From Longimicrobiales bacterium (GTDB taxonomy: Bacteria > Gemmatimonadota > Gemmatimonadetes > Longimicrobiales > RSA9), in contig DATHUY010000018.1 in NCBI GenBank assembly GCA_035461765.1, positions 1 to 58,056 of the forward strand: DNA of 58,056 nucleotides. Direction: 5' to 3'. The notes under the pieces were generated by a model. It was not told the origin of the DNA. It ran no database searches and worked only from the letters and a program-made list of their open reading frames with translations. Shown piece after piece: positions 1 through 8,141 of the stretch (its first letter is position 1; every line of letters begins with the position of its first letter). A program made the translations under genes and the position numbers.

Positions 1-108
1 GGCCGACTCCCGCGTCGGACGTCATGCCTCTTCGGAGGAAGGCGGAAGGTAAGGGGAGGTCACCAGTCGATCTCGACTGGGCTCCAAAAAAACCTTCGGT
101 ACGTCCCT

Positions 109-148
109 GTCACCGGCTCGCGCACCTGCGCGGGCCGGTGACTTTTTT
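109..148 (+). terminator. Rho-independent terminator of a gene upstream of the window
   Basis: A GC-rich hairpin has outer arms GTCACCGGC (109-117) and GCCGGTGAC (134-142) and an inner GCGC/GCGC pair. It is followed directly by six T residues (143-148). It points along the + strand and must end a transcript that begins outside the window. Nothing recognisable is encoded in 1-108. Confidence 0.8.
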
Positions 149-150
149 GT

Positions 151-239
151 TTCGGGAGCGGGATCGGGAACGGCCCCGTCCACATGCCCCGCTGTAACCC
201 GATCCCGGACACGAACACAATCCCGCTCCCGCTCCCGAA
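151..239. repeat. Inverted-repeat element, GGGAGCGGGATCGGGA family (copy 1)
   Basis: Arms 151-169 and 221-239 are inverted copies of one another with about 18 of 19 bases matching. Read on the minus strand the right half continues with GTGTTCGTGTCCGGGATCGG. Related sequence recurs at 11778-11890 and 38138-38172, always between genes, so this looks like a dispersed intergenic element. Confidence 0.55.
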
Positions 240-308
240 AAGCGGACCTCACTGTCGGCGCGGTACCCTGCGGAATAGAATGCTGGTAACCGAAAAGAGT
301 GAGATGCG

Positions 309-725
309 ATGGCACGAGTACAGGTGACCCGGCGCGTGCATTTCAGTGCGGCGCACCGGCTGGGTCGTGAGGACTGGACGGACGAGGAGAACCGTCGCGT
401 GTTCGGCGACTGTTCGAATCCGAACTGGCACGGTCACAACTACGAGCTGGATGTGACGGTGGCGGGAGACATCGACGAGGAGACGGGGTTCGTCTACGAT
501 CTGAAGGAGCTGCGTGACGCGGTGGAGCGGACGGTGATCGCTGATGTGGACCACCGCAACCTGAACCTGGACGTGGAATGGCTGCGCGGGCAGAACCCGA
601 CGACTGAGAATCTGGTGGTGGCGATATGGCGGCGACTCGAGCCGGAGCTGCCGGCGGGAGTGGACCTGGTGCGGCTGGTCCTGTGGGAGACCCCGCGCAA
701 CTACGTGGAGTATGGCGGTGAGTGA
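309..725 (+). CDS. 6-pyruvoyl-tetrahydropterin synthase family protein, eukaryote-like type
   Basis: A 138-aa tunnelling-fold protein predicted to convert 7,8-dihydroneopterin triphosphate to 6-pyruvoyl-tetrahydropterin. Zinc ligands are H16, H41 and H43 (HGH motif). The catalytic set is C35, the D81-H82 pair and E127 in LWETPRNY. The segment from [15 protein letters not shown] through HGHNY resembles animal PTPS much more than QueD, because six residues separate the catalytic Cys from the first His of HGH, compared with four in the queD-type paralogue at 2038. It is the first gene of a block with folE (14-nt overlap), an SDR and that paralogue, which suggests a biopterin-like pathway as well as or instead of 7-deazaguanine synthesis. 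6-carboxy-tetrahydropterin synthase activity cannot be excluded. Confidence 0.85.
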   Translation: MARVQVTRRVHFSAAHRLGREDWTDEENRRVFGDCSNPNWHGHNYELDVTVAGDIDEETGFVYDLKELRDAVERTVIADVDHRNLNLDVEWLRGQNPTTENLVVAIWRRLEPELPAGVDLVRLVLWETPRNYVEYGGE

Positions 726-1317
726 CAGGGCGGGGTACGACGATCTGAGCGAAGTCCCGTTCCAGGATCTCGTGCGCGAGATGCTGGTGCGGCTGGGCGA
801 GGACCCGGAGCGGCAGGGGTTGCTGAAGACACCCGAGCGGGTGGAGAAGAGCCTGACCTGGCTGACGCGGGGGCACGGGATGGGCGTGCGTGAGGTGCTG
901 GGCGACGCGCTGTTTGACGAGGACCATCACAACATGGTGATCGTCAAGGACATCGAGATGTACTCGCTGTGTGAGCACCACATGCTGCCGTTCTTCGGGA
1001 AGGTGCACGTCGCATATATCCCGAACGGTCGGATCGTCGGGCTGTCGAAGGTGCCGCGTATCGTGGAGGTCTACGCGCGTCGGCTGCAGGTGCAGGAGCG
1101 GCTGACGGCGCAGATCGCTACGGCGCTCACGGAGGTGCTGGAGCCGCAGGGCGTCGGTGTCATCATAGAAGCGTATCACCTGTGCATGATGATGCGCGGC
1201 GTGGAGAAGCAGAACTCGAAGACGATCACCAGCTCCATGCAGGGCGTGTTCCTGGACGACCTCAGGACGCGCGAGGAATTCCTCCGGTTGATCTCGATCA
1301 ATGGCATCGTTTCCTGA
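712..1317 (+). CDS. folE: GTP cyclohydrolase I
   Basis: A 201-aa protein of normal family length that hydrolyses GTP to 7,8-dihydroneopterin triphosphate, the entry step to folate, biopterin and queuosine precursors. Zinc ligands are visible at C87 and H90 in LCEHHMLPF and at C158 in [14 protein letters not shown]. The active-site region [17 protein letters not shown] is conserved. The ATG at 712 overlaps the upstream PTPS gene by 14 nt. The stop at 1315-1317 overlaps the preferred start of the following SDR gene. Its product is the direct substrate of both PTPS-family neighbours. Confidence 0.97.
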   Translation: MAVSDRAGYDDLSEVPFQDLVREMLVRLGEDPERQGLLKTPERVEKSLTWLTRGHGMGVREVLGDALFDEDHHNMVIVKDIEMYSLCEHHMLPFFGKVHVAYIPNGRIVGLSKVPRIVEVYARRLQVQERLTAQIATALTEVLEPQGVGVIIEAYHLCMMMRGVEKQNSKTITSSMQGVFLDDLRTREEFLRLISINGIVS

Positions 1318-2035
1318 CATGGAATCGTCGCCGCTCGGCGGGCGCATCGCGGTGGTGACGGGCGGCACGGGCGGCATCGGCCGCGCGTGCGCGGAGCAGC
1401 TGGCGGCGGGGGGCGCACACGTGGTGCTGGTAGCGCGCAGCATGGATCAGGTCCGTGAGGCGGCGGCGGAGCTCGGCGGAGTGCCTGTAGTCGCGGATGT
1501 CGGCACGGAGACCGGAATCGCCCGTGTCGTGGAGGCCGCGACCACACTCCAGGCGGAAGGCCCCGACATCGTGGTGCACGCGGCGGGCGCGTTCGCGCTG
1601 GCGCCGCTCGCGGAAACGACGGTCGAGGCGTTCGACAGGATGATCGCCGTGAATCTGCGCGGCTCGTTCCTGCTGATGCGCGCGTTCCTCCCCGGAATGC
1701 TGGCGCGCGGGTCTGGTCATATCGTCACGATCGGGTCCGTGGCGGGACGTCAGGCGTTCCCGTCGAATGGCGCGTACAGTGCATCGAAGTTCGGCGCACG
1801 CGGGCTGCACGCCGTGCTGGCCGCCGAGTTGCGCGGGACGGGTGTGCGGGCGACTTTCGTCGAGCCCTCGGCTACGGACACCGGGCTGTGGGAGGACATC
1901 GACCGGGACCGCAATCCCGGCCTGCCGTCGCGTGAGCAGATGATGAGCGCCGCCGCGGTCGGCGACGCGGTTCTGTACGCCGTCACGCGGCCGGCCGATA
2001 CGGCAGTACCGAACATTCTGGTGGAACGGGCATAG
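1301..2035 (+). CDS. SDR-family oxidoreductase, possible sepiapterin-reductase role
   Basis: A 244-aa classical short-chain dehydrogenase. The N-terminal cofactor motif is TGGTGGIG, followed by a HAAG variant of NNAG. The catalytic Ser lies in TIGSVAG and the YxxxK pair in YSASK. The start may be ATG 1301, which overlaps folE by 17 nt, or ATG 1319 just after the folE stop; neither has an obvious Shine-Dalgarno. Sitting between two PTPS-family genes and behind folE, it could reduce the 6-pyruvoyl side chain as sepiapterin reductase does. The family assignment is secure; the substrate is inferred from context only. Confidence 0.8.
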   Translation: MASFPDMESSPLGGRIAVVTGGTGGIGRACAEQLAAGGAHVVLVARSMDQVREAAAELGGVPVVADVGTETGIARVVEAATTLQAEGPDIVVHAAGAFALAPLAETTVEAFDRMIAVNLRGSFLLMRAFLPGMLARGSGHIVTIGSVAGRQAFPSNGAYSASKFGARGLHAVLAAELRGTGVRATFVEPSATDTGLWEDIDRDRNPGLPSREQMMSAAAVGDAVLYAVTRPADTAVPNILVERA

Positions 2036-2037
2036 GC

Positions 2038-2424
2038 ATGTTCATTGTCAGCGTTCAGGCGCATTACGACAGCGCCCATTTTCTTCGCAACTATCAGGGC
2101 AAGTGCGAGCGTCTGCACGGTCATCGCTACGTGGTGGAGCTGGCGCTCGCGACTGAGGAGCTGGACCGGTCGGGTATCGCGTTCGACTTCGTCGACATCA
2201 AGAAGAACCTGCGCGAGCTTGCCGATCACCTGGACCACAACAACCTGAACGATCTGCCGCCTTTCGACGAGATCGAGCCGTCGGCGGAGAACCAGGCGAA
2301 GTACTTTTATGACGAGATGAAGCGCAGGCTTCCGGCGCACATGGCGGAAGCGATCGTCTACGCACGTGTGTGGGAGACACCGACGCAATGGGCTCAGTAC
2401 ACGGAACGACAGCTGTGGGTGTGA
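2038..2424 (+). CDS. queD: 6-carboxy-tetrahydropterin synthase (QueD type)
   Basis: A 128-aa second tunnelling-fold protein, closer to QueD than the copy at 309. Zinc ligands are H14, H27 and H29. The compact motif GKCERLHGH contains the catalytic C23, and D66-H67 with a WETP glutamate complete the site. Its expected reaction is 7,8-dihydroneopterin triphosphate to 6-carboxy-tetrahydropterin in queuosine and 7-deazaguanine biosynthesis. It starts 2 nt after the SDR stop. Other queC/queE genes are not in the window, so the pathway assignment rests on the motif alone. Confidence 0.8.
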   Translation: MFIVSVQAHYDSAHFLRNYQGKCERLHGHRYVVELALATEELDRSGIAFDFVDIKKNLRELADHLDHNNLNDLPPFDEIEPSAENQAKYFYDEMKRRLPAHMAEAIVYARVWETPTQWAQYTERQLWV

Positions 2425-4379
2425 GGCTCGCGACGCCCGCCCGATTCATGATGCTGGCCGGCGCGACGGCCGTCGCGCTCGGCGCGTGCGGATCCGCACC
2501 GCCGCCGCGTGTCTCGCCCGACAACCCGGGCTACACAGTGCCGGCGCCGCTGCCCGATCAGACGGGGTGGGGCGTGCACGTGCTGGCGCTCGAGCGTGCG
2601 CCGAACGGCGGCACGTGGGTCGGCACGTACGGCGAGGGCATCTTCGTGTGGGGTCCGCGCGCGGAGCAGTGGCGGCACATCCCGCAGTCGGAGGACGGGC
2701 TGTCGTGGGGGTTCGTCAACAGCATCGCGTTCCACGACAGCGCGACGGTCTGGTATGGCACGGTGGGCAACGGTTTCGGGCTCACGACGGACGGTGGTGC
2801 GACGTGGCGCAACTGGACGTTCAGCCAGCTGGGGCCGGAGTGGCAGTATGTTGCGCCGGACGGCATCGCGGTGCGTGACGACAGCGTCTACATCGCGACG
2901 GCGGATGGACTCAGGATCAGCGGAGACCGGGGCGCCACGTGGCGGTGCGTGCAGGGGCAGAGCGCGGTGAGCGGCGGCAGTGAGCGCCGCGACGACGGCT
3001 GCACGGAACGAATCAATTCACTGCCGTCGAAGTACCTGCTGTCGCTGGATGTCGATGAGGAGGGCACGATCCGGGTGGGTCACCTCGGCGGCCTGAGCGT
3101 GTCGCGGGATGCGGGACGCACCTGGACGACCGCGCGCGGCGAGGGCCTCGCCGGCAGCAACGTGCGGGCGGTGCTCAGCGATGGGACCGGCGTCTGGGCC
3201 GCGACGGAATCGCTCATCTTCGTCGACTCGACCGGGACCGGCGAGTTCAGTGATGCAGAGATCCGCATCCCCGGTGTGCAGGGACTGCCGGGCGCACCGC
3301 GTGCGTTCCTGGCGACGCCACGCCCGGAGCTCCCGCCGTCGCTGCCCGGACGCGCGGGGGCGCTGCCGCCGCCGCCGCTGCCGCCGTCGATCGCGACGTC
3401 GTACGGCATGGTCGGCCGGCTCAACCAGGGCGAGTACCGCCTGTACTATCTCGGCGCGGCCGACCGGTTCCGCCCGGCGGGTGACATCTGGGCATTTGCC
3501 TGGTGGGGTCCGCCGTACCGTCCGCTGGCAGGATCGGCAGCGGGCGTGAACCGTTTTCTGGCGGGCGACCTGCCGTTCGACGACCTGTTCCTGTCGGAGC
3601 CGGCGTCGCAGCCGGCGGAGCCGCGGCACACCTGGTTCGCGCGGCCGGTCACGGCTGCGGATGGCAACACGCACATCGACGGCACGTACCGGTACGGGTC
3701 GACGATGGGCGGCCGGTTCCAGCAGCACCAGGGCGTCGAGTTCAACAACCCCGCGGGCACGCCGGTGCGTGCGATCGGTGATGGGGTGGTGGTGTTCGCG
3801 GGTGCGGCAGAGCAGGGAGCCAACACGGTAGCGATCCGCCATGACCGCCGTCTGAATGACCAGTACGTGTACTCGACTTACTACCACAACACGTCGCTGG
3901 AAGTGAGCGCGGGTCAGCGGATCGGGGCGGGCGACATCATCGCGCGTGTCGGCAACACGGGTCGTGCGACGAACGACCATCTGCACCTGGAGATCCATGT
4001 CGCGCCCGGTACCGATTCGTCACGCATCGTGGATCCTGACGTCCGGTTCCCGCCGCACACGGTGAATCCGCAGCTGTGGATCGAGCCGCTGCCCGGCACG
4101 GGTACCGTGGCCGGTCAGGTATTCAACACGGCGGGCGCGCCGGTGCCGGGCGCCCGCATCCACGGCCTGGTGCTGCCGTATCCGGAGGAGACACCGTTCT
4201 CGTTCGCGGAGACGTACCAGGACCAGGCGCATGCGGACCCCGCGTACGGTGAGCATTTCGCGGTGGGCGATGTCCCGGCGGGCGATTACACGCTCGGCGT
4301 GACGGTGGACGGCCAGCGTGTGTGGCGGCGTGTGCGTGTGCGTCCGGGCATGGTGACCTGGGTGGAGTTCAGGCCCTGA
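2421..4379 (+). CDS. Lipoprotein with N-terminal propeller-like region, M23 peptidase domain and C-terminal regulatory-like domain
   Basis: GTG 2421 overlaps the queD stop (GTGA) and gives 652 aa. It directly precedes a lipoprotein signal ending in a VALGAC lipobox. The first half has repeated GGTWVGTYGEGIFVWG-like blades typical of sensor beta-propellers. An M23/LytM metallopeptidase domain follows at about residues 430-535, with H436 and an H520-L-H522 motif. The usual zinc-binding Asp of HxxxD is Glu (E440). A carboxypeptidase-regulatory-like beta sandwich closes the protein (from about 565). It probably acts on, or binds, peptidoglycan from the envelope. Activity is uncertain because of the Asp-to-Glu change. 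Confidence 0.75.
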   Translation: MRLATPARFMMLAGATAVALGACGSAPPPRVSPDNPGYTVPAPLPDQTGWGVHVLALERAPNGGTWVGTYGEGIFVWGPRAEQWRHIPQSEDGLSWGFVNSIAFHDSATVWYGTVGNGFGLTTDGGATWRNWTFSQLGPEWQYVAPDGIAVRDDSVYIATADGLRISGDRGATWRCVQGQSAVSGGSERRDDGCTERINSLPSKYLLSLDVDEEGTIRVGHLGGLSVSRDAGRTWTTARGEGLAGSNVRAVLSDGTGVWAATESLIFVDSTGTGEFSDAEIRIPGVQGLPGAPRAFLATPRPELPPSLPGRAGALPPPPLPPSIATSYGMVGRLNQGEYRLYYLGAADRFRPAGDIWAFAWWGPPYRPLAGSAAGVNRFLAGDLPFDDLFLSEPASQPAEPRHTWFARPVTAADGNTHIDGTYRYGSTMGGRFQQHQGVEFNNPAGTPVRAIGDGVVVFAGAAEQGANTVAIRHDRRLNDQYVYSTYYHNTSLEVSAGQRIGAGDIIARVGNTGRATNDHLHLEIHVAPGTDSSRIVDPDVRFPPHTVNPQLWIEPLPGTGTVAGQVFNTAGAPVPGARIHGLVLPYPEETPFSFAETYQDQAHADPAYGEHFAVGDVPAGDYTLGVTVDGQRVWRRVRVRPGMVTWVEFRP

Positions 4380-4389
4380 CGCGGCCGCG

Positions 4390-4995
4390 ATGCATATTCT
4401 GCTGACGGACATCCTCACCTGTCCGCGCTGCGGCCCGGGCTTCGGCCTGATCCTGCTGGCCGACCGTGCCGAAGAGCGGCGCGTGATCGAAGGCGTGCTG
4501 GGGTGTTCGAACTGCCGCGAGAAGTACCCGGTCAGAGAGGGCGTCGCTGATTTCGGCGCGCCGCCGGACACGATCCTGGCCGCGGAGGACGGGGCTGCGG
4601 CGGAGCGCCTGGCAGCCATTCTCGGTGTTACGCATGGACCGGCGTTCCTGCTGCTCGCGGGTCCGGCCGCGGCGCATGCGGGCGCGCTCGCGGCGATGAT
4701 CCCCGATGTGGAGGTGGTCACACTCGGGGCGGCCGCATCCGTGGACGACGGTGCAGGCATCAACCGCGTGTATGCAGCTGGTCCGCAGCTGCCGATCGCG
4801 AGCGGCAAGGTAGCGGGTGTGGCCCTGTCGGGCGCGGCGGCCGAGGCGCTGCTGGATGAGGGTGCGCGGACAGTGTCGCCCGTCGGGCGACTGGTGCTCG
4901 ATCCCGCGCCGGCCGACGCGGCGGAGCGACTGCTGCGGCACGGAATGCGCATCGTCGCGCAGCAGGAGACTACGGCGGTCGCCGTGCGCGGCTGA
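4390..4995 (+). CDS. Trm112-like zinc-ribbon protein with methyltransferase-like C-terminus
   Basis: A 201-aa protein. The first 57 residues are Trm112-like: ILTCPRCG and a second pair GCSNC followed by YPVREGV, which form a four-cysteine zinc site. The rest has the alternating pattern of a class I methyltransferase fold, including a LPIASGKVAGVAL segment and a late VGRLVLDP strand. It lacks a clear glycine-rich SAM loop (only LLAGPAAAHAG). Trm112 proteins normally partner methyltransferases; here partner and ribbon may be fused and eroded. It starts 10 nt after the M23 gene. Confidence 0.5.
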   Translation: MHILLTDILTCPRCGPGFGLILLADRAEERRVIEGVLGCSNCREKYPVREGVADFGAPPDTILAAEDGAAAERLAAILGVTHGPAFLLLAGPAAAHAGALAAMIPDVEVVTLGAAASVDDGAGINRVYAAGPQLPIASGKVAGVALSGAAAEALLDEGARTVSPVGRLVLDPAPADAAERLLRHGMRIVAQQETTAVAVRG

Positions 4996-4996
4996 T

Positions 4997-5025
4997 TGCG
5001 CGCCGCGCGCGCGGGCGCCTATACT
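4997..5025 (+). promoter_or_regulatory. Candidate sigma-70 promoter for the TPR/OsmC/acyl-CoA ligase run
   Basis: TTGCGC-like -35 sequence just after the upstream stop and TATACT at 5020-5025 with a spacer of about 17-18 nt. It lies in the only sizeable gap (4996-5095) ahead of the long co-directional run that begins at 5096. Confidence 0.4.
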
Positions 5026-5095
5026 TGGCCGCGGCGCCACTGGCCGCGCCCGTCATTGATTCGAGGCCCTTTCCCCCCGCGAAATCAACTTGCCG

Positions 5096-5524
5096 ATGGG
5101 CATCTGGAAGAAACTGTTCGGAAACGAGAGCGACGGCGTCGACTACTATCGTGAGGGAGTCGAGCTGCTGAACGTGGGCAAGTACCACGAAGCGCTCACA
5201 TCCTTCCGACTGGCGCTGCGCGATTCGCCGAACGACGTCGCCGTGCTGCAGCAGATCGCGATTGCCTATACGCGCATCGGCATGACGGACGAGGCGGTCA
5301 AGACATACCGCACGGTCCTCGCAACGCAGCCATCGGCCGCGGGCGCGCACTACGGTCTGGCGTTCCTGCTGCTGCGGCAGGGTCGTGGCGACGAGGCGGG
5401 CGAGCACCTGCGCGCGTTCCTGGCCGCGCCGCCGGAAGGGCCCGAGGCGCGACGCCATGTCGCGCATGCGCAGGAGACGCTCGACGAGCTGGGCCGCGGC
5501 GTAACGCCCGACCCGGAAGGCTGA
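5096..5524 (+). CDS. Small TPR-repeat protein
   Basis: A 142-aa protein starting MGIWKKLFG at ATG 5096; a TTG two codons earlier is possible. It contains about three tetratricopeptide repeats, seen as GVELLNVGKYHEALTSFRLA, then AIAYTRIGMTDEAVKTYRT, then a third with GLAFLLLRQGRGDEAGEHL. There is no signal peptide or membrane segment, so it is probably a cytoplasmic scaffold. It heads the run leading into the OsmC gene, 6 nt downstream. Partner unknown. Confidence 0.75.
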   Translation: MGIWKKLFGNESDGVDYYREGVELLNVGKYHEALTSFRLALRDSPNDVAVLQQIAIAYTRIGMTDEAVKTYRTVLATQPSAAGAHYGLAFLLLRQGRGDEAGEHLRAFLAAPPEGPEARRHVAHAQETLDELGRGVTPDPEG

Positions 5525-5530
5525 GCGCCT

Positions 5531-5941
5531 GTGGCTGACGTCAATATCGCCCTGGCATGGACGGGCGAGGGGCTGCAGTTCCGGGGCGGCAGTGCGGGCG
5601 GGCCGGACATGCTCCTGGACAGCGATGGCAAGGCCGGGCCGTCACCGATCCACGCGCTCGTGCTGGCCCTGGCCGGCTGCATGGCGATCGATGTGCTCGA
5701 CATCGCGCAGAAGTCACGCGTGCCGATCACGGGTCTGAGCGTGGCTGTCGAGGGAGACCGCCGTGCGGACCCGCCGCGCCGGCTTACCGCGCTCCGGCAG
5801 GTCTTCCGGACCACCGGCGTCACCGACGCTGACCGGGCAAAGGTGACGCGCGCGATCGACCTGTCGCGCGAGAAGTACTGCAGCGTGCTCCATTCAATCC
5901 GTGAGGATATTGATATGTCCTTCGATCTGGAGCTGGGCTGA
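5531..5941 (+). CDS. OsmC/Ohr-family protein
   Basis: A 136-aa OsmC-fold protein starting at GTG 5531. The two cysteines expected of the family are present: one in LAGCMAIDVLD and one in REKYCSVLHS. In this family the pair reduces organic hydroperoxides or binds sulfur-containing compounds. The length and the PSPIHALVLALAGC motif suggest the YhfA-like branch. The stop is followed immediately by the ATG of the acyl-CoA ligase, so the two are co-translated. Confidence 0.85.
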   Translation: MADVNIALAWTGEGLQFRGGSAGGPDMLLDSDGKAGPSPIHALVLALAGCMAIDVLDIAQKSRVPITGLSVAVEGDRRADPPRRLTALRQVFRTTGVTDADRAKVTRAIDLSREKYCSVLHSIREDIDMSFDLELG

Positions 5942-7819
5942 ATGGCAGCGCGCGAGCCCGCGACACGCGGACCGGCTGACGCCAGCAGCCTCGATTACGT
6001 CGCCAATCCGGCGGAGCTGCCGCAAGGCACGCTCGTGGACCTGTTCCTCGACGCGGTGGACATGGGCCGCGAGCGCGCGCAGCTGTACCGCACGGACGAC
6101 GGCTGGCAGCCGGTCTCGCACGCGGAAGTGCTGCACAACGTGCGAGCCATTGCCGCCGCCCTGCGCGCCCGCGGCATCGCGCGGGGCGACCACGTCGGCC
6201 TGCTCGCCGAGAACCGGCCGGAATGGGCGTGGGTGGACTATGCGCTGCTCTGCACCGGCATCATCGTCGTGCCCCTCTATCCGACGCTCCCTGCGCCGCA
6301 GGCCGCCGCCATCCTGAAGCATTCCGGTGTCCGTCACCTGTTCGTATCGACGGCCAGCCAGCTCGAGAAGGTGCAGTCGTCGCGCGCGGAGCTGCCGGCG
6401 CTGGAGGGCGTGGTCGTGTTCGACGACATCGCGTCCGACGACGCGTCGGTGGAGGTGCTGCGCGACTTCATGGCGCGTGGCGCGGCCAGTCTGCCGCCGG
6501 AGTCGGAGTTCCGGGCGGAAGCGAAGCGCGCGCGGCCGGAGGACGTCGCGACACTGATCTACACGTCGGGGACGACGGGCGACCCGAAGGGCGTCATGCT
6601 GACGCATGCCAACCTGTACTCGAACGTCATCGCATCGACCAAGCACGTGCTGACGACAGCGGAGGGCGACGCGACACTCAGTTTCCTGCCGCTCTCGCAC
6701 GTCTTCCAGCGCATGGTCGACTACCTGATCTTCAGCCGGGGCAACACCATCGCGTATGTGCCGGTGATGGATGATGTGGCGCAGGCGCTGCGCGAGGTCA
6801 AGCCGACGATCGTAGTGGCGGTCCCGCGCGTATACGAGAAGCTGTATGCCAAGGTCCTGTCCGTCACGGGGCTGCAGCGCACTATCGTGCTGTGGGCGCG
6901 CCAGGTAGCGCTCGACTGGGCCGCGCTGAAGCTCAACGGTGACCCGATACCGGCCGCGCTGCGCGCGAAGCACGCGATCGCCGACCGGCTGGTGTTCCGC
7001 AAGATCAGGGCACGGCTCGGCGGCCGGATTCGCTTCTTCGTCTCGGGCGCCGCACCGCTCAGCCCGCAGATCTTCCAGTTCTTCTACGGTGCCGGCGTAC
7101 TGATTCTGGAAGGATACGGTCTGACGGAGACGTCGCCGGTCACGAACGTGAACACGCCGGAGCAGCTGCGCATGGGCACGGTGGGCACGGCGATCCCGGG
7201 CACCGAGATCAGGATTGCGGAGGATGGCGAGATCCTGGTGCGCGGGCCGCAGGTAATGAAGGGCTACTACCGCAACGACGAGGCGACGCGCGAGATCATC
7301 GATGATGAAGGCTGGCTGCACACGGGCGACATCGGCGCGATCGACGCGGATGGGTTCCTGAGCATCACGGATCGAAAGAAGGAGCTGCTGGTCACGGCGG
7401 GCGGCAAGAACGTCGCGCCGCAGCCGATCCAGAACGCGGCGAAGCTGAGCCGTTTCGTGGCGGAGGCCGTCCTGATCGGGGACCGTCGCCCGTTTACAGT
7501 GATGCTGGTGGTGCCGAACTTCGATTCGCTGGAGGCGTGGGCGCGGCACAAGGGCATACCGGCTGATGACCGGGATGCGCTCGCGCGCGACCCGCGCGTG
7601 CGCGAGAAGCTGGAGCGTGAAGTGGCCGCCCGGCTCGACGGCTTTGCCCGTTATGAAGTGCCGAAGAAAGTGCTGCCGCTGGCGCGCGAGTTCAGCCTCG
7701 ACCGCGGCGAGATCACGCCGTCGCTCAAGATCCGCCGCAAGGTGGTGGAGCACGCATACCGCGAGCAGATCGAGGCGCTCTATGCGGAGCCGGCCCCGCC
7801 GGAACCGGCCGGTGAGTGA
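5942..7819 (+). CDS. Long-chain acyl-CoA synthetase (AMP-forming)
   Basis: A 625-aa ANL-superfamily ligase that activates fatty acids to acyl-CoA through an acyl-adenylate. The P-loop-like motif YTSGTTGDPKGVMLTH is intact. It is followed by a YGLTETSP motif and the hinge and C-terminal motifs GWLHTGDIG and DRKKELLVTAGGKNV. Length and motif order match the FadD15-like long-chain class. Its end overlaps cutA by 8 nt. The natural substrate cannot be read from the sequence. Confidence 0.9.
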   Translation: MAAREPATRGPADASSLDYVANPAELPQGTLVDLFLDAVDMGRERAQLYRTDDGWQPVSHAEVLHNVRAIAAALRARGIARGDHVGLLAENRPEWAWVDYALLCTGIIVVPLYPTLPAPQAAAILKHSGVRHLFVSTASQLEKVQSSRAELPALEGVVVFDDIASDDASVEVLRDFMARGAASLPPESEFRAEAKRARPEDVATLIYTSGTTGDPKGVMLTHANLYSNVIASTKHVLTTAEGDATLSFLPLSHVFQRMVDYLIFSRGNTIAYVPVMDDVAQALREVKPTIVVAVPRVYEKLYAKVLSVTGLQRTIVLWARQVALDWAALKLNGDPIPAALRAKHAIADRLVFRKIRARLGGRIRFFVSGAAPLSPQIFQFFYGAGVLILEGYGLTETSPVTNVNTPEQLRMGTVGTAIPGTEIRIAEDGEILVRGPQVMKGYYRNDEATREIIDDEGWLHTGDIGAIDADGFLSITDRKKELLVTAGGKNVAPQPIQNAAKLSRFVAEAVLIGDRRPFTVMLVVPNFDSLEAWARHKGIPADDRDALARDPRVREKLEREVAARLDGFARYEVPKKVLPLAREFSLDRGEITPSLKIRRKVVEHAYREQIEALYAEPAPPEPAGE

Positions 7820-8141
7820 CGAGCGCGCGGTCGCCGTGGCAATTGTCACAGCACCATCACAGGATGTGGCGGAACGAATCGTCACTACGGTCGTGGAGGA
7901 GCAGCTCGCGGCGTGCGGCAACATCGTGCCGGGGATGACATCGGTCTACCGCTGGGAGGGCGCCGTCCAGCGGGACAGTGAAGTGCTGATCCTGTTCAAG
8001 ACGACGCGCGCGATGCTCGCGCAACTGATCGTTCGCGTCGAGGACCTGCATCCGTACGATGTACCGGAGGTGCTCGCTGTGCCGGTGGTGTCCGGCCTCG
8101 AGACATACATGCGCTGGGTCGCCGCGAGCGTGCATGGCTGA
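7812..8141 (+). CDS. cutA: Divalent-cation tolerance protein CutA
   Basis: A 109-aa CutA1-family trimeric PII-like protein. GTG 7812 overlaps the upstream ligase by 8 nt. Family hallmarks are VTAPSQDVAERI at the N-terminus, EEQLAACGNIVPGMTSVYRWEG with the conserved Cys, the VLILFKTT strand and LHPYDVPEVLAVPV. CutA is linked to copper and other metal tolerance in some bacteria, though its role is debated. The stop overlaps the start of the next TPR gene. Confidence 0.92.
   Translation: MSDERAVAVAIVTAPSQDVAERIVTTVVEEQLAACGNIVPGMTSVYRWEGAVQRDSEVLILFKTTRAMLAQLIVRVEDLHPYDVPEVLAVPVVSGLETYMRWVAASVHG

Noticed and set aside
1-108. Possible 3' end of a structured RNA (tmRNA-like) before the terminator
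   Set aside because: A CCAGTCGA/TCGACTGG hairpin is present, but the T-loop consensus and an acceptor end do not fit and the 5' part is outside the window.
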